A stretch of 64,000 nucleotides of DNA from Anagrus nilaparvatae (lineage: Eukaryota; Arthropoda; Insecta; Hymenoptera; Mymaridae), in contig JAKSXM010000247.1 of assembly GCA_022575985.1 (NCBI GenBank), positions 3,371,501 through 3,435,500 of the forward strand, in the 5' to 3' direction. The notes below the pieces were generated by a model. The model searched no databases. It saw only the letters and a program-made list of their open reading frames with translations, and had not been told where the DNA came from. Numbering within the stretch: the stretch's first letter is position 1; every line of letters starts with the position of its first letter. Below, piece by piece: positions 32,457 to 44,331 of this stretch. The position numbers and the translations under genes are program-made.

Positions 32457-35268
32457 AAGTGTCATCGGTAATGTTCGGAGTGCTGCAAGGGAATATGAAG
32501 AAAACGCTTCGCAATAGGAACCAGCAATTCTGGTTAACCGATGACACAGGCCGGTGCTCTATATGGCTACGAGGTCGTGCTCAGACGTCTATGTCCCGAC
32601 ATGGAAAAGGCAACTGCCACGTCTGGGCAAAGTGCGGTGATACAACTTTCATTAGTTGTTATTTGTCACCGAATGACACTATTGGGGTGTTCACCGCAAA
32701 GCTGGCCTCATTGGAGGAAACGATAAGGGAAGTCTCTGGCAATATCATATTTGCTGGGGACTTAAATGCCAGGGCCGTGGAATGGGAAATGCCAACTACG
32801 AACCGTAGGGGAACGTTGATCCTAGAGATGGCCGCTAGAACTGATCTGGTGGTCATGAACTCTGGGAACAATCCAACCTACGTAAGGCCAGGCTTTGGCG
32901 AATCGATCCCTGATGTCACTTTTGCCTTGGCCCGGCTAGCAGGAAGAGTGGGCGGTTGGAGGGTGATGGATGGAGCCAATGGCAGCGACCATAATTACAT
33001 CACCTTCAAAGTGCTTGATAGGGTCGTTAATCGGCCCCCGTACAAAAAGCGCCCACTAAGCTGGAATGTGTCAAAGATGGACGAGGAAAGATTTGTGGAT
33101 TATCTTCGCGAAGAGTTCTCGTCTATCCCAGCCTAGCATGGAGAACCGACCAACCCGTGAGAGGCAGAGACTCTTGTCAAGAGGGTAACTGCTCTTCTGA
33201 AGGGAGCTTGCGATGCGTCTATGCCGCGTAAACGGCCCTGGAAGGATAAAAGAAGCGTGTACTGGTGGAATGAAGAAATTGCGGAGCTTAGACGGGTCTG
33301 TCACGGTGCACGCAGAAGACGGCAAAGAGCGCATAGCCGCCCAGAGCTGGCTACGCGCTCTGAAGAGTACAAGGAAGCCAAGCATAGGCTGGCGAAAGCT
33401 ATCCGCCTCAGCAAGGCGCGCTGTCTTCGGTCCCTAAGAGATGATGTCAACAGCGACCCGTGGGACCTGGTATATAACCTGCTTTGGATGTCCCGAGGGA
33501 GCAAGTTCCGCTATTTATCGAGGCGGAGATGCTTCAGGCCATTAGGTCAATGAAAAATGGGAAAGCGCAAGGACCAGACGGAATACCCGCGGAAGCCCTT
33601 AAGGCGGCTGCAAAGCTAATCCCTGGTCTCCTGCTTGGCATGTTTAACGCGTGCCTCGTGGCAGGCGCCTTTCCAAGGTACTGGAAAGTGGCCCGTCTGG
33701 CTCTGATAAGCAAGGGAAAGGGTGAACCAGGATCTCCATCATCTTACAGACCATTGTGTATGTTACATACCATTGGCAAGGTGATGGAGAGCATGGTCAG
33801 AGGAAGATTGCGGCAGGCAATTAGGGAAGCGGGTGATCTTAGGGTAGAAAACACGGCTTTCGTGATGGGCGTTCCACGATCGGTGCCATCAAGCAGGTCG
33901 TGAAGGTGGTTATGAGGGCCAGACAAGTGTGGCCGGATATTAAACCGGACGTCCTGCTTGTCACGTTGGATGTGAAAAACGCATTCAACTCGGCTAAGTG
34001 GGACGATACGTTGCACTCCCTCGAGCAGGTATTCAGAGTTCCGGATTATCTGAGAAATATACTCAGAGATTACCTCCGGGACCGATACCTGCGCTGGGAC
34101 ACGCTCGATGGCACAAGAGGTAAAGTATTAAGCGCAGGCATAGCGCAGGGTTCAGTTCTGGGCCCTGATCTGTGGAATGCCATTTACGACGGCTTGCTAA
34201 AGATTGAGCTTCCGGATGGATGCTCGATGATCGGATACGCGGATGATGTTGCTCTAACCATAACAGCTTGAGAGACAGAGGACCAGCAGAATACCTTGGA
34301 TGAGGCCATGCGCCTTACCAATAGCTGGATGTCGGATCACGGACTAAGACTGGCAATTCCGAAAACGGAGATTGTCCTTCTGACCCAGAGAAGGTTTGAT
34401 ACCATATTCGGCGTCAGCTTTGATGACGGAGGTAATCCCCTTATGAACCAGACCAAACCATCGGTCAAATATTTGGGGGTCTTCTTGGATAACAAGTTGA
34501 CCTACAATTGACAATTCCAGCAGGCCTGTGAAAAGGCTGACAAAGTCCCTCTCGTGGCTGACGACGAACATCGGCGGTCCCAGATCAGAGAAGAGGAGGC
34601 TGTTGATGACGACAGTCAACTCCATCTTGCTCTACGGTGCAGAGGTGTGGGCGGACAATGTCCGCATAAAAAAGTACTGCAAGAAACTAAAGGCAGTACA
34701 GAGGCAGGGGGCACTTTGGATCGCTTGCTCCTACAAGACAGTATCAGAGCCAGCGATCCAGGTGGTGGCTCGGGTGATTTCCATCGACCTGCTTGCCTTG
34801 GAAAGGCAGGCGATTTATAACCGTGAGGAAGAAGAGCGTGACGTAGCTTCCGTTCGCGCTCGCTCCCACACAATGGAATGCTGGCAGTATAGGTGGAATG
34901 GTGACCCGAGGGGACGTTGGACGCACCGCCTTATCATCGATTTGGAAAGCTGGATGAACCGTGATCATGGGGAGCTAGACTTCTACCTCACACAGTTCCT
35001 AACTTGTCACGGTTATTTCCGCGATATGCTTTTCAAATGGCGCAAGGTGACATCTCCGGAATGCTTGCATTGCCCGGGCGAGCTGGATACCGCTGAGCAC
35101 ACCTTTTTTGGGTGTCCTCGCTTCGCTGAAGGGCGACCGCCCTTCGATGAATGGAGGCCGGAAGGAGTCGTCCCGGAAATGCTGCGCAGTACCGCTAACT
35201 GGTACAGTGTGGCAGAGTACGTACGGGCGACACTGATTAAAAAAAAGGAGGAAGGTTTCCTCTCGTAG
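32457..35268 (+). pseudogene. R1-clade LINE pol, nearly complete but broken
   Basis: Endonuclease (32459-33136): CYLSPNDTIGVF, FAGDLNARAVEWEMPTTNRR, GFGESIPDVTFA and GSDHNYITF, then a TAG. The linker follows in other frames (RPWKDKRSVYWWNEEIAELR, KHRLAKAIRLSKARCLRSLR). RT: MKNGKAQGPDGIPAEALKAA, SSYRPLCMLHTIGKVMESMV, a frameshift near 33870, LLVTLDVKNAFNSAKWDD, GIAQGSVLGPDLWN, MIGYADDVALTITA-stop and SVKYLGVFLDNKLTYN-stop. Then a shift to RRLLMTTVNSILLYGAEVWA, and the zinc finger CLHCPGELDTAEHTFFGC with VAEYVRATLIKKKEEGFLS, ending at 35268. Between the linker and the RT a short stretch is deleted. ORF1 is absent, so the copy is 5'-truncated. It is the best reference for the family's pol in this window. 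Confidence 0.9.
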
Positions 35269-35576
35269 GAAAATCTCCTCCTTTAATGACAGGGTATGGC
35301 GAAGAAATGCTTTGGCTGCATTGTTTCCGGACCGAAGTAATACCTAAACAAGAAGTCCCGGTCCGGATTCTATGATTTTGTCATAAATGCAGGAGGGTGG
35401 AAGGTTTAGTGGGTATTGGAATTCATCCTCAATTGTGTATATCTGAGCAACTCCAGATACAAATTTGAGGTTGAGTCCCACATAACCATACAGTACGCGG
35501 TGTATGGTATGCGTAAATGCATTCTCCTCGTCCTACGAAAAAGGCCCCTTCTTAAAGGGGCCCAAAAAAATAAAAA
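35269..35576 (+). mobile_element. 3' UTR of the R1-clade LINE
   Basis: The segment contains GGTTTAGTGGGTA, GAGTCCCACATAACC and a TATGCGTAAATGCATT block shared with 13990-14075. It ends in an A-rich tail with AAAAAATAAAAAAAAAA. Confidence 0.75.
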
Positions 35577-36370
35577 AAAAATATAAGAAAAATAAAATAA
35601 AATAATTACAAGTAAAAAAAAAATAAATGCAATAATCAAAAGAATAAATTAAATTAATTATTTTTATATTTGATCATAGATACTGATAAATTTAATTAAT
35701 AAAAATTAAAAAAATGAATAATAATAAAAAAAAAAGGTATAATGGAAATTGGGTAAATTGTTAGTTACAGGGTTAAGCAAAAAAAAATTAAGTTTAATCC
35801 AAATCCAAATTTATTTGTTATAATTGAATCTCAAAAAAAAATAAATTGTTTATCAATCCAAGCAATAAAAAAAATTCAATAAAGAAAATTTAAAAATAGT
35901 TATAGAAAAAAAAGTCTTAATTATCATTAACCAATAATATAAAAAAAATAAGTACTTAGCGTTGTCAAAAAAAATTAATATTTCTTATCCCAAAGGGTGC
36001 AAAGCGCGCAAAAAAATAATAAACTAAACCACTCAGTACCAAGATAACAATTAAAAAAAAAATTAGCTATAAGCGTATAAAAATAAGTAAAAAAATAATA
36101 ATATAATAATACTTAATCTAAAAAGCACACCAAAAAAAAAAATAAATATAATATAAATCAAAATTAATTATGTTATTTACAACCTATAATTATGCGTAAA
36201 TATGCATAAAAAAAACAAGCTCATTCAACATGCACGGCCGACTGTCTCTCTTTACAAGAAAAAAATCGAAAATGAAAAAAAAATTATGAAATTTAAACAA
36301 TAAAAAATTTTCAAAATTTTCAAAATTTTCAAGAAAGTTACTTGAAAGTTTTAAGGTTTTAATTCCCGTG
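35577..36370. other. A-rich spacer, nothing recognised
   Basis: No ORF beyond background, only poly(A) runs. A short TTTTCAAAA repeat lies near 36308-36330. Confidence 0.6.
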
Positions 36371-36396
36371 CCTTAAATCACGTTTGGGCGCCATTT

Positions 36397-37751
36397 TATA
36401 ATGTGTAAAATTCATCTACAACAATTACAAAAGAAAATCTAATAAATAAATTTAGAGTCATGAGACTTGTTATAATAAAGTGTATCAACTTATTAAAAAA
36501 CTAAAGACTCCTTTATTATAACAAGATCAAAGGGGGTCCGTATTAAGAAAATATAACGCAAATATATTTCCAAAATACTATAACGGGTACCCGGAGGTTC
36601 TAGCAATCAATATCAAATAATGTTAAGTAATTTAGCTAATATAAAATCTTATGGTACAAATAGTATAAACTTACCCATATAGCATTATGATTATAAAGAG
36701 GTAAGAGAATTTATGAAATATAAAAATAACTACAAATATTATTTTAGTGTCGCTCACCAGCATGAAGTTTTATTAATTGAAATTAGATTTTAATGTGAGA
36801 ACTAATATATACAAATTAAATAACTTAAATATAATTTATAAAGAAAATGTATTGCGCGAAAATTTAAAGCGCTTATGCGGCTTGACAATTAACGCAAAGA
36901 TTTTAATAATTTTTATATGATTAGTAACCTAAAGTACTGGCCTAGTACTTAGGTTTAATCGCGATGAGAGAGAGAGATATATATTTAAGCGGAAGGCAAG
37001 CACTATTAAAGCTACACAATTTTTAATATAAATTTCAATTATGGAAAAGGGAAGGAAATTTAATGCGCAAATAATTGATCAAAAAGATATATAATTATCG
37101 GTAATTAAATTGGTACCTTAATCTTGATTGACGCCACACAATTAATAATTTAATGAAGTCGTACCAAGCTTGGATTTTATATAAATAAATATCGTTGTTT
37201 CACAGTTAATTGGTTGAAAATTATAAAAATGAGTCGCCAATATTAATTCTTGAAAGCTGATGCCTCGTGGTCAATAACTGATCGATGACGTTAAAACTCC
37301 AATTTTGTTAATAGTCGATAACAATAATTTATTCCGCCAAATATTATCGAATTCTAATATTCTCAACTAGATATATTTATTCAATAATAATTTCTAATAA
37401 TAATTAATTATAACTATTATCAAAATTCTAACTTCAAAAATATAAAATTACTAATATTTTGAAATAACCAAATAACCAATACTTTAAAATACTAGTAATG
37501 CGTGATGTACTTATTGCTACGAATGCCATTCACGCTCTAAATATCTAAAAATTTAGGAGAGGTAAAAAGAAGGAAGTAGATAAAAGAGGTAAAAATACAT
37601 AAGTTTCATCTGTTCTCTCTTCTCGTGCCGCGAGGTGTTGCACTCTAGACTACGCGTTTTATCACACACACATACGCGTTCATCCAGCGCCCATACACGC
37701 ATGTACATATAAAACATAATATAGTCTGCTACTGAAATTTACTACGCTATA
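36397..37751 (-). repeat. LTR-like direct repeat, family A copy 2
   Basis: The second copy of the 1.35-kb repeat found at 17882-19227, same orientation. It has the same leader and degenerate primer-site-like sequence (TGGCGCCCAAACGTG on the minus strand) on its left. On its right it abuts a C13 run and then the 55-bp leader and primer site of LTR family B. This suggests that element A inserted into the leader of element B. Only LTR and leader remain of A. Confidence 0.7.
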
Positions 37752-37809
37752 ATACCCCCCCCCCCCGTAAACGGGACGTAGGTTGTAAAAAACAATTGGC
37801 GTTCTTGAC

Positions 37810-37827
37810 GCCCCACGTTGGGCGCCA
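37810..37827 (-). promoter_or_regulatory. Retrotransposon primer-binding site for tRNA-Lys
   Basis: The minus strand reads TGGCGCCCAACGTGGGGC, which from memory equals the complement of the 3' 18 nt (with CCA) of a eukaryotic tRNA-Lys (CTT). It lies 3 nt after the CA end of LTR B1, the correct place for priming minus-strand cDNA. Confidence 0.85.
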
Positions 37828-37830
37828 TTT

Positions 37831-38388
37831 TGTAATATGATAAATTTACGATAAAAATAATAATAATGATAATTTAATTAATTAATAGAAATAAAGAAAT
37901 ACCTCTATCATACTACACACTAATTTATTGATGAGACTCGCGGTACCAGAAAAGGGTTAAATTTAATAATATTAAAACAATAACTCCATTTTCTTATACC
38001 GCGTGCTCAGAGGGGATCCGTAACCCAAATTAATAACGCGAAAATAAATTACACTTACTATCCAGGGAAATCAGGAGGTTCCTGATTGGACTTTAGATAT
38101 ATATAATTAGGTTATAAAAATGTATGATTAAATTCACATAAACTTACCCATATATAAGGTATTAATGTTAGGAAATGAAATAACAGATAAAATAATAATT
38201 AAATGTAACTGGATTATTTATTACGTTATTAAATTTTACTAATAATCAAATATAAACTTATGTATAAAAAATCTTAACCTAAAACTATTACGTGATAGGC
38301 GCGAAAATACGCGACGCAATGCGATTTTATTAAATTGTTCAATACTTTATTAATTTCGTTTAATTTATGAACGTATTGATTATAACCC

Positions 38389-38435
<47 letters not shown>

Positions 38436-39045
38436 TTAAGATTCGCTAGGGCACTCTTAACTAACGATCAATTACAATTAACTATAAAGAAAACTAAATA
38501 TATTAAAAAAAAGGAGTGAGAAAAAGGATAATTAGCGCTAAACAATCTTCCATGAAATAATTAAATTGATACTGAAAATTATACCTTCTTCCGATGTCTT
38601 CTCGCCAATAAATAATAATGATGATTTTACCAAGCTTGGTTTTAATTGAATTTGATATCAAAAATGACTAATCTTCACTTTCTCGAACTTAATAGTAATA
38701 AAACAATGGCGCTGCCTCGTGGTCAATACTCCAAGACGTCAAACCCTTTTTTTACTAAATACAATACTCGTCGATCGCCAATTATTCCAAGTAACTCAAT
38801 GTCGTCAATCAATATTAGATATCCAAAAATATGGCCAATAATAAAAATGAGTAATTCACACAAAAATCCAATATTAAGAATTAACAACTCCAATATACTT
38901 TCAATTAATAAGTTTATAATGACGCGTGATTATGTTCCAAGCACAATCATCGACACTCTGCCTGTATATATTTTTTGGGAGAAGTTAAAGGAACGAAGTA
39001 GAGAAAAAGGGAAATACAATAATTCTCTCGAATTGATATCTCTCA
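37831..39045 (-). repeat. LTR family B copy 1 (5' LTR, minus orientation)
   Basis: On the minus strand the repeat starts TGAGAGATATC and ends ATATTACA, so it has TG..CA ends and is 1,215 bp long. An inverted copy lies at 46334-48408. Shared blocks include ACCAAGCTTGG, GCTGCCTCGTGGTCAATACT and the GGATCC region. The primer site directly after its CA end identifies it as a 5' LTR. Only 55 bp of leader survives on the left. A (GA)n run (about 38391-38432) is internal. Family A shares CTCGTGGTCAATA and AAACTTACCCATATA, so A and B are related LTRs. Confidence 0.85.
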
Positions 39046-39058
39046 TCGGCCTTACTTA

Positions 39059-39960
39059 CATTTAATATTAGAAAGCCAACCCTCCAGTTTTTAGATTTCT
39101 TTATCACAAACTCCTCATAGTTTGCTACCATGCATTTCCCAATTTCATTCAGAAGAGACACTTCATCAGTCGCTTCGTTTTCTACAAAGCTAATTTTAAA
39201 ATTCAATCTCTTTACGTATTTCTTCAGAATTGGGATAATATCCTCAGGATATGCATATTTAATGAGTCTCGACCTGCTTCCGACGGTGAACTTAATTTCA
39301 ACAATAATTGTTCTGCTTCACTGAGGACAATTTTTTTAACATTTTTTCAGCTTAAATCTATACTAGCTTATTCAGTCTGAATCTGATTTCATCATCAATA
39401 TAAATTATTGTTCCAGAGATAATTTGGTATTTTAGATCATGCGGTAAACTTAGTATGAATTCCTTGTTTTTCTACACACCATGGTTGTGAATAAAATTCA
39501 TTATTCACAAACATAATAGCTGTGACTTTTTCACATGTACCCCTATTAATAATTTTCACCTCCATACCAAAAAATTTCATTATATTTAATAGTGTTTAAA
39601 GTTAATAAATCCGGTGTTTCGGACTTTTCTAATTCAGGAATATCTAACACAGCTTTTTGGTTAACTGCAATAATTGGTATCATTTTATTTTGCTGATTTT
39701 GAGAATTAATTGTGGGAATTACTGCTACGTACGCATTGTATATGACTCTTTTTTCTGATGATGATTTAAAAATCACCTCTAACAGAAAATATTCTGTCGG
39801 CCTCAGAGTTTTTTGAAAAAAATTTACCTCTAAATCATTGTGCAGTATCGTAAACATTCCATGTATATCGTTTTTTAATTCTACTTTAAGTTCTACAACC
39901 GCTCCATTTTTATTTCTTATTTTAATATTGGATATTCTCTCTGTTTTGAATTTAGAAATT
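39059..39960 (-). pseudogene. Unidentified coding-like region with frame breaks
   Basis: On the minus strand from 39960 leftwards there is long protein-like sequence spread over frames. First TERISNIKIRNKNGAVVELK to FWYGGENY (103 codons after Met 39857). Then MEVKIINRGTCEKVTAIMFV to IHTKFTA, then LPHDLKYQIISGTIIYIDDE, and last IIVEIKFTVGSRSRLIKYAY to NWRVGFLILN. The last piece ends at GTAAGT (39059), a good splice donor, 14 bp from the start of LTR B1. I do not recognise the family. The frame changes could be introns or decay; several adjoin stops, so I favour decay. A host gene interrupted at an intron by the LTR, or a captured foreign gene, are both possible. Confidence 0.45.
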
Positions 39961-40440
39961 TAAGAAAATGTTTTTCAATTTTGAAACAGAAAATTATGTT
40001 GAAATTCTTGAAATAAACGAACAAGTTTAATTTTGATAAAGTGTACTTTTATTAATAATATAATAATCGATTACATACACACATATATAATAAAAATCTT
40101 GATTTATAGTTTAAAATAACAATCTTCACGATAATTTAAAAATAAATATTATAATGGATCTAATCACATTTGTCTTTTTCACGTTTTTACTTTCTCGGCG
40201 CTCGAAGAGCAATATAAAAAAAAAAGAAAGCTAAAAGGCAACGAGAGCGCCGAATCAAAGATGACCAAGGCGAAGAAGCGTGTAGAAAGGCGCGCGCAAA
40301 CTTACTACAGTTTGATTCGCTGATGAATATAATCCAATTATAACGTGAATTTTAAAATAGTTAAAATAATATACAAAATTTACAATTGAATAAATAAATA
40401 AATGAACTTAAATTAATATTTACGAAAAATTTATGAAAAA
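39961..40440. other. Spacer; possible decayed LTR of the adjacent BEL element
   Basis: This is where the 3' LTR of the minus-strand BEL copy at 40.45-42.57 kb should lie. I see a GC-richer patch (GGCGCTCGAAGAGC, GAAAGGCGCGCGC) but no second copy to prove it. Confidence 0.4.
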
Positions 40441-40449
40441 TAAAACAAT

Positions 40450-42570
40450 GATTTTTAAACATTCCGCCCGACTTCGTTTTATTGACAATTAGATTCAATT
40501 GGAAGTAAAACCAATTTGACGATAGGTCTTTTTTAAAGACTTTGAGCAGTTTTGACAGTTACGACCCTGACGATGCCATCTGACCCTGGATGAATTTCCG
40601 TGACACGTCCTAGTGGCCATCGTGCTGGAGATGAATTTTAATTTCTGATCAAGACCATGGACCCAAGTTTGATGTTTGGAGATGGTTTTAACCACTTTGA
40701 ACAAAGCTGTAAGGATTGGAGGTAATCTCTCTTCCAACTGGTTCATAAATCATTTTGAAATTGATGTAAAAGCTTCCATCGTTTGAGAAGTCCAATTGAC
40801 TGATATTCATCAGGCGTTGAGACCAGATTTTCACCTAGTAAAAAATGAGATGGAGTTAGATATGATAAATCATTAGCATCATCGTTTAAAGGACAGAGCG
40901 GTCGCGAGTTGAGACAAGCTTCGATGGAATACAGTAAAGTACTCAGCACTTCATACGTTAACGTAGTTTCTCCGATGACACGTTTGAGATGATACTTTGT
41001 TGAACAAACTGCAGACTTCCACAACCCGCCGATGGCAGGTGGGTTGAAATGCCATTGGACTTTTAAAGAAGCCATTTCATGAATCAATTTTTTAGAGAAA
41101 GCAGAAAAATTCAGAAAATAAACGACCGAGTTCAGAAGAAGCTCCAACGAAATTAGTACCACAATCAGAGTAAATGTGATAACAATAACCTCTTCTTGAT
41201 GTGAATCTGCTAAAGGCTAACATAAAATGATTAGTGTCGTAACCAGAAACAGCCTCTAGGTGAATAGCTTTAGTTAAAAAACAAACGAATACGACAATAT
41301 ATCCCTTGTATGATTTATGACCTCTTCCTGGAGTAGTCCTCATCGAAATTGGACCTGTGCAGTCTACACCAACATGAGAAAAAGGAGGCGATGGGTTGAC
41401 TCGGCTGGCAGGAAGATGAGCCATAATCTGATTCATGGGAGCAGCTCTATATCGAATGCATTGGATGCAATTTTTAATGAAGGTGCTGACAGTTCGAGTG
41501 GCATGCTTGAGTCGGCCATTAATATGAATAAATTTGGTTGTATGATCGTAGTAAATATTTAGATTTCGAAGAGAGCTGCCTTGAGGCAAGGATTCATTCT
41601 TTGAGACTAGAAAGTGCTCTTTATAAAAGAAATGCATTTGAGAATGGCGAGCCCAAAAAATTTCAGAGTTGACTATTTCGAATGAAAATATGCAAGTCGG
41701 TAAAAATAAAGGAGAGTTGAATTTTCGAGCTCTGAAATTATAAATAAATCTGAAACATAAGGAAGTTACCTTTGAAAGTTTTCCCAGGGAAGAATATTTA
41801 TAAAGAAGATCCCAAGGTTCGAAGCTTTTTGAAACGAAATGAGCAGTCTTTCTACGCTCAGGACAATCGTAGTGACTGATTTGTTCATTAGAACGAGAAT
41901 AAGGCTCTGAATTGTTTAATAGAAAATCAGGACCATGCTACCAGAGATTTGATTCAGCTAATTCGGAGGTAGAGATACCTCTAGTTGCGAGATCAGCAGG
42001 ATTTAAAGGACCATCTATGTGATGCCATAAACTTTTTGGAATTAACTTGTGAATTTCTGCTATTCGATGAGATACAAAATCTAGCCAAAGATTTGGAGGA
42101 GAAAGGATCCATGCCAATGCATATCTTGAATCAGACCACATATGGATATTTATTCCTTTTAATTGAAAACATTCCACAACTCTAGAAACTAGTTTGCTTA
42201 GTAGGAGAGCAGCGCATAATTCTAAACGAGAAACTGATAGTGTTTTGAGAGGCGCGACCTTAGTCTTTGCGATAACGATATTCATTAAAGAATGATTTTC
42301 TTGAAAAATGCGGAAATAAACACAAGCGGCCATAGATTTGATTGAAGCGTCCGCAAATGCATGAATTTCAAATTGAAAATAAGATTTAAATTCAATCAAT
42401 CGAGGGATTTTGAGAGAATGAGAAGATTTGAGATCATTATGAATTTTTGACCATTGGTCATGTAAATATATAGAAATAACTTCATCCCACTCTAATTTTT
42501 CCTGCCACAGAGATATAAGTGGAAGTAAAAATAACAGCAAAAAATCTTGATAAACCAGAAACATATAATC
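40450..42570 (-). pseudogene. BEL/Pao pol: RNase H and integrase
   Basis: From 42564 leftwards: RNase H with FEIHAFADASIKSMAACVYF, IAKTKVAPLKTLSVSRLELC, MWSDSRYALAWI and DGPLNPADLATRGISTSEL. The pre-integrase region follows, shortened (INGRLKHATRTVSTFIKNC joins the GGRL block to the CIQCIRY zinc end, losing the HPI..H-HGG part). The integrase core has SHVGVDCTGPISMR, FLTKAIHLEAVSGYDTNHF and IYSDCGTNFVGAS. After a frameshift near 41095 comes NPPAIGGLWKSAVCSTKYHL (the catalytic Glu is Lys), and RPLCPLNDDANDLSYLTPSH. The DUF5641-like tail is in another frame to about 40450. The integrase is therefore inactive. Gag, protease and RT are absent. Confidence 0.88.
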
Positions 42571-42900
42571 AAAGACCTATTAGACAAGTAAGAATAAAAA
42601 ATCCTCCTACCTATATTGAAAATGATATGAATAATTGTGATAAAATTAAGAAAAATAACAACCAGGATGAAAGTGTAGTTCTAAAGCATTACAAAGAAAA
42701 AAATCATAATTTTAACTGGGAAAAATTTAAAATATTGGACCGAGAAACAAACTATCACAAAAGAAATACATCAGAAATGCTTCATATACATATGCATAAC
42801 AATACCATCAATGAGTAGGAAGACACCAAGAACCTATATGGACCATACTTGTCTACCATCCACAAAATGAAAAGGCACATAAACAAAAATCAAAGATAAA
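42519..42900 (+). pseudogene. Penelope-like GIY-YIG endonuclease, C-terminal end
   Basis: The frame reads ETYNQRPIRQVRIKNPPTYI, then SVVLKHYKEKNHNFNWEKFK, ILDRETNYHKRNTSEMLHIH and NNTINE, then a TAG where EDTKNLYGPYL continues. H...NH.F.W..-KILD.E..Y.KR..SEM.HI is the conserved end of the GIY-YIG nuclease attached to Penelope-like reverse transcriptases, including the catalytic-region Glu of SEM. The GIY and YIG boxes are missing, so this is a 5'-truncated fragment. It starts inside the minus-strand BEL RNase H end, showing an insertion junction near 42530. Confidence 0.7.
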
Positions 42901-44331
42901 TAAGGAAACCATTTTATCTAAAATAAACCAATTCACAACTTTTACTATAGATGTCACCACTTTTACCAATTGACTGTATGATTTCAAACTCAACAGTTTT
43001 TTTCTGCTTTATTTACATTATACAAACACTGTGATACTAAAAATTTTTTAATTCATTATTATATGGGCATATCTCACCAAGTGGTTATATTGCATACATG
43101 AGAGTTTTAATGAAAATCCAGCTTTCTGTTAAAAAAAAAAATTATTGCAATTTATTCAAATATATTTCTTCTGAAGCCTCAAGAAATTTTTTTGCCTAAT
43201 TTCTTTAATTATCATGAAATAACAGCCTTGGAATGATTCGAAACCCTAATTTTTTTTTGGTAACCTTCTTAAGATTTTTACATTCTTAAAATTACAGAGG
43301 GAATGCCGTAAAACTATTTGCCTTTTTATAAATAGATTTTGATAAATTAATAATATATTTAATTTCTTCCCATAATTAAAACAGTGTGCTCCTTTTCTAA
43401 AAAAAATTCTGCCAGCTGAAATATTGGTAACCACATTTTCCAATAAATATGACCAAAGAAAGTTTTTTAAGCCACAAATGAATGCCGTGAACATTTTTAC
43501 TTCTAACTATTGTGAAAATTCTCTACAATGTTTCACAATTTGAAAGTGATTTGGGAAAAACTGGTACCTCTAATAATTTAGTAGATATCGACATCAAAAG
43601 GCTTTGTTGTGAATGCGTAATTTTGGTACTAAAATAACATTTTTTAATGGCACTCATTGAATTTTCAAAAAATCTTCACAAAATCTTTTGTGATTTATGC
43701 AAAAATTTTATCAGATTTCAGTTTAAAAAAACGGCATAGCTTGATTCAATGCGTTGTATGTAACAACCTCAGTTTTATATAAACTAATCGTACAATTTGG
43801 AAGCGTTGTTTATCAATAACCTAAAAATAACAAACGTGTAAGAATTACGTATATTTCATTCTTTAGTTCAAAAAAGATGTTTTTGATTTGAATTTAGTGC
43901 TTTAAAAAAAAACAATAAAAAAAATTTTGTATTCTTTATTATTCTTTAAAAATTTGTATATTTTTTTAGCAGTCAAAAAATTTTTTGTAATTTACTATAA
44001 ATATAAGAAATCTAGAGAAAAATTTAAGACTGTTTCTAGATTCTTTACTATTCAGAAGAAAAAACATGATTGTTGCATCATAATTTAATTTTTTTACAAA
44101 TTAGTTAATCGAAATTATTAACAAAAAATTAGGACCCTCTGAAAAACTAGATTTTGCATATCCAGGAGTTAAACGCACTTTTGTTTATTTAAAAATGATT
44201 GTATTAATTGAAATTTATATTGTTTACGCTAAAAACTATTAGGACTATAAAGAGGCCTCTCTGAAAATTATTTGATAATTTTTTATCATGCGGCCTTAAA
44301 TTCAAATACCAATTAAAAAATACCAAAAAAA
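42901..44331. other. AT-rich region, no gene recognised
   Basis: Long A/T runs and short unique words only. The 82-codon minus-strand frame near 43.3 kb has no recognisable domain. Confidence 0.6.

Noticed and set aside
17882..37751. One giant LTR retrotransposon bounded by the two 1.35-kb repeats
   Set aside because: Both repeats carry leader and primer-site sequence on the same (left) side. The true 3' LTR of such an element would be followed by flanking DNA there. The interior is a mixture of unrelated elements.
38391..38432. (GA)n run as a GAGA-factor promoter element
   Set aside because: Simple repeat within an LTR. Shorter GA runs occur at the same place in other copies, but nothing shows regulatory use.
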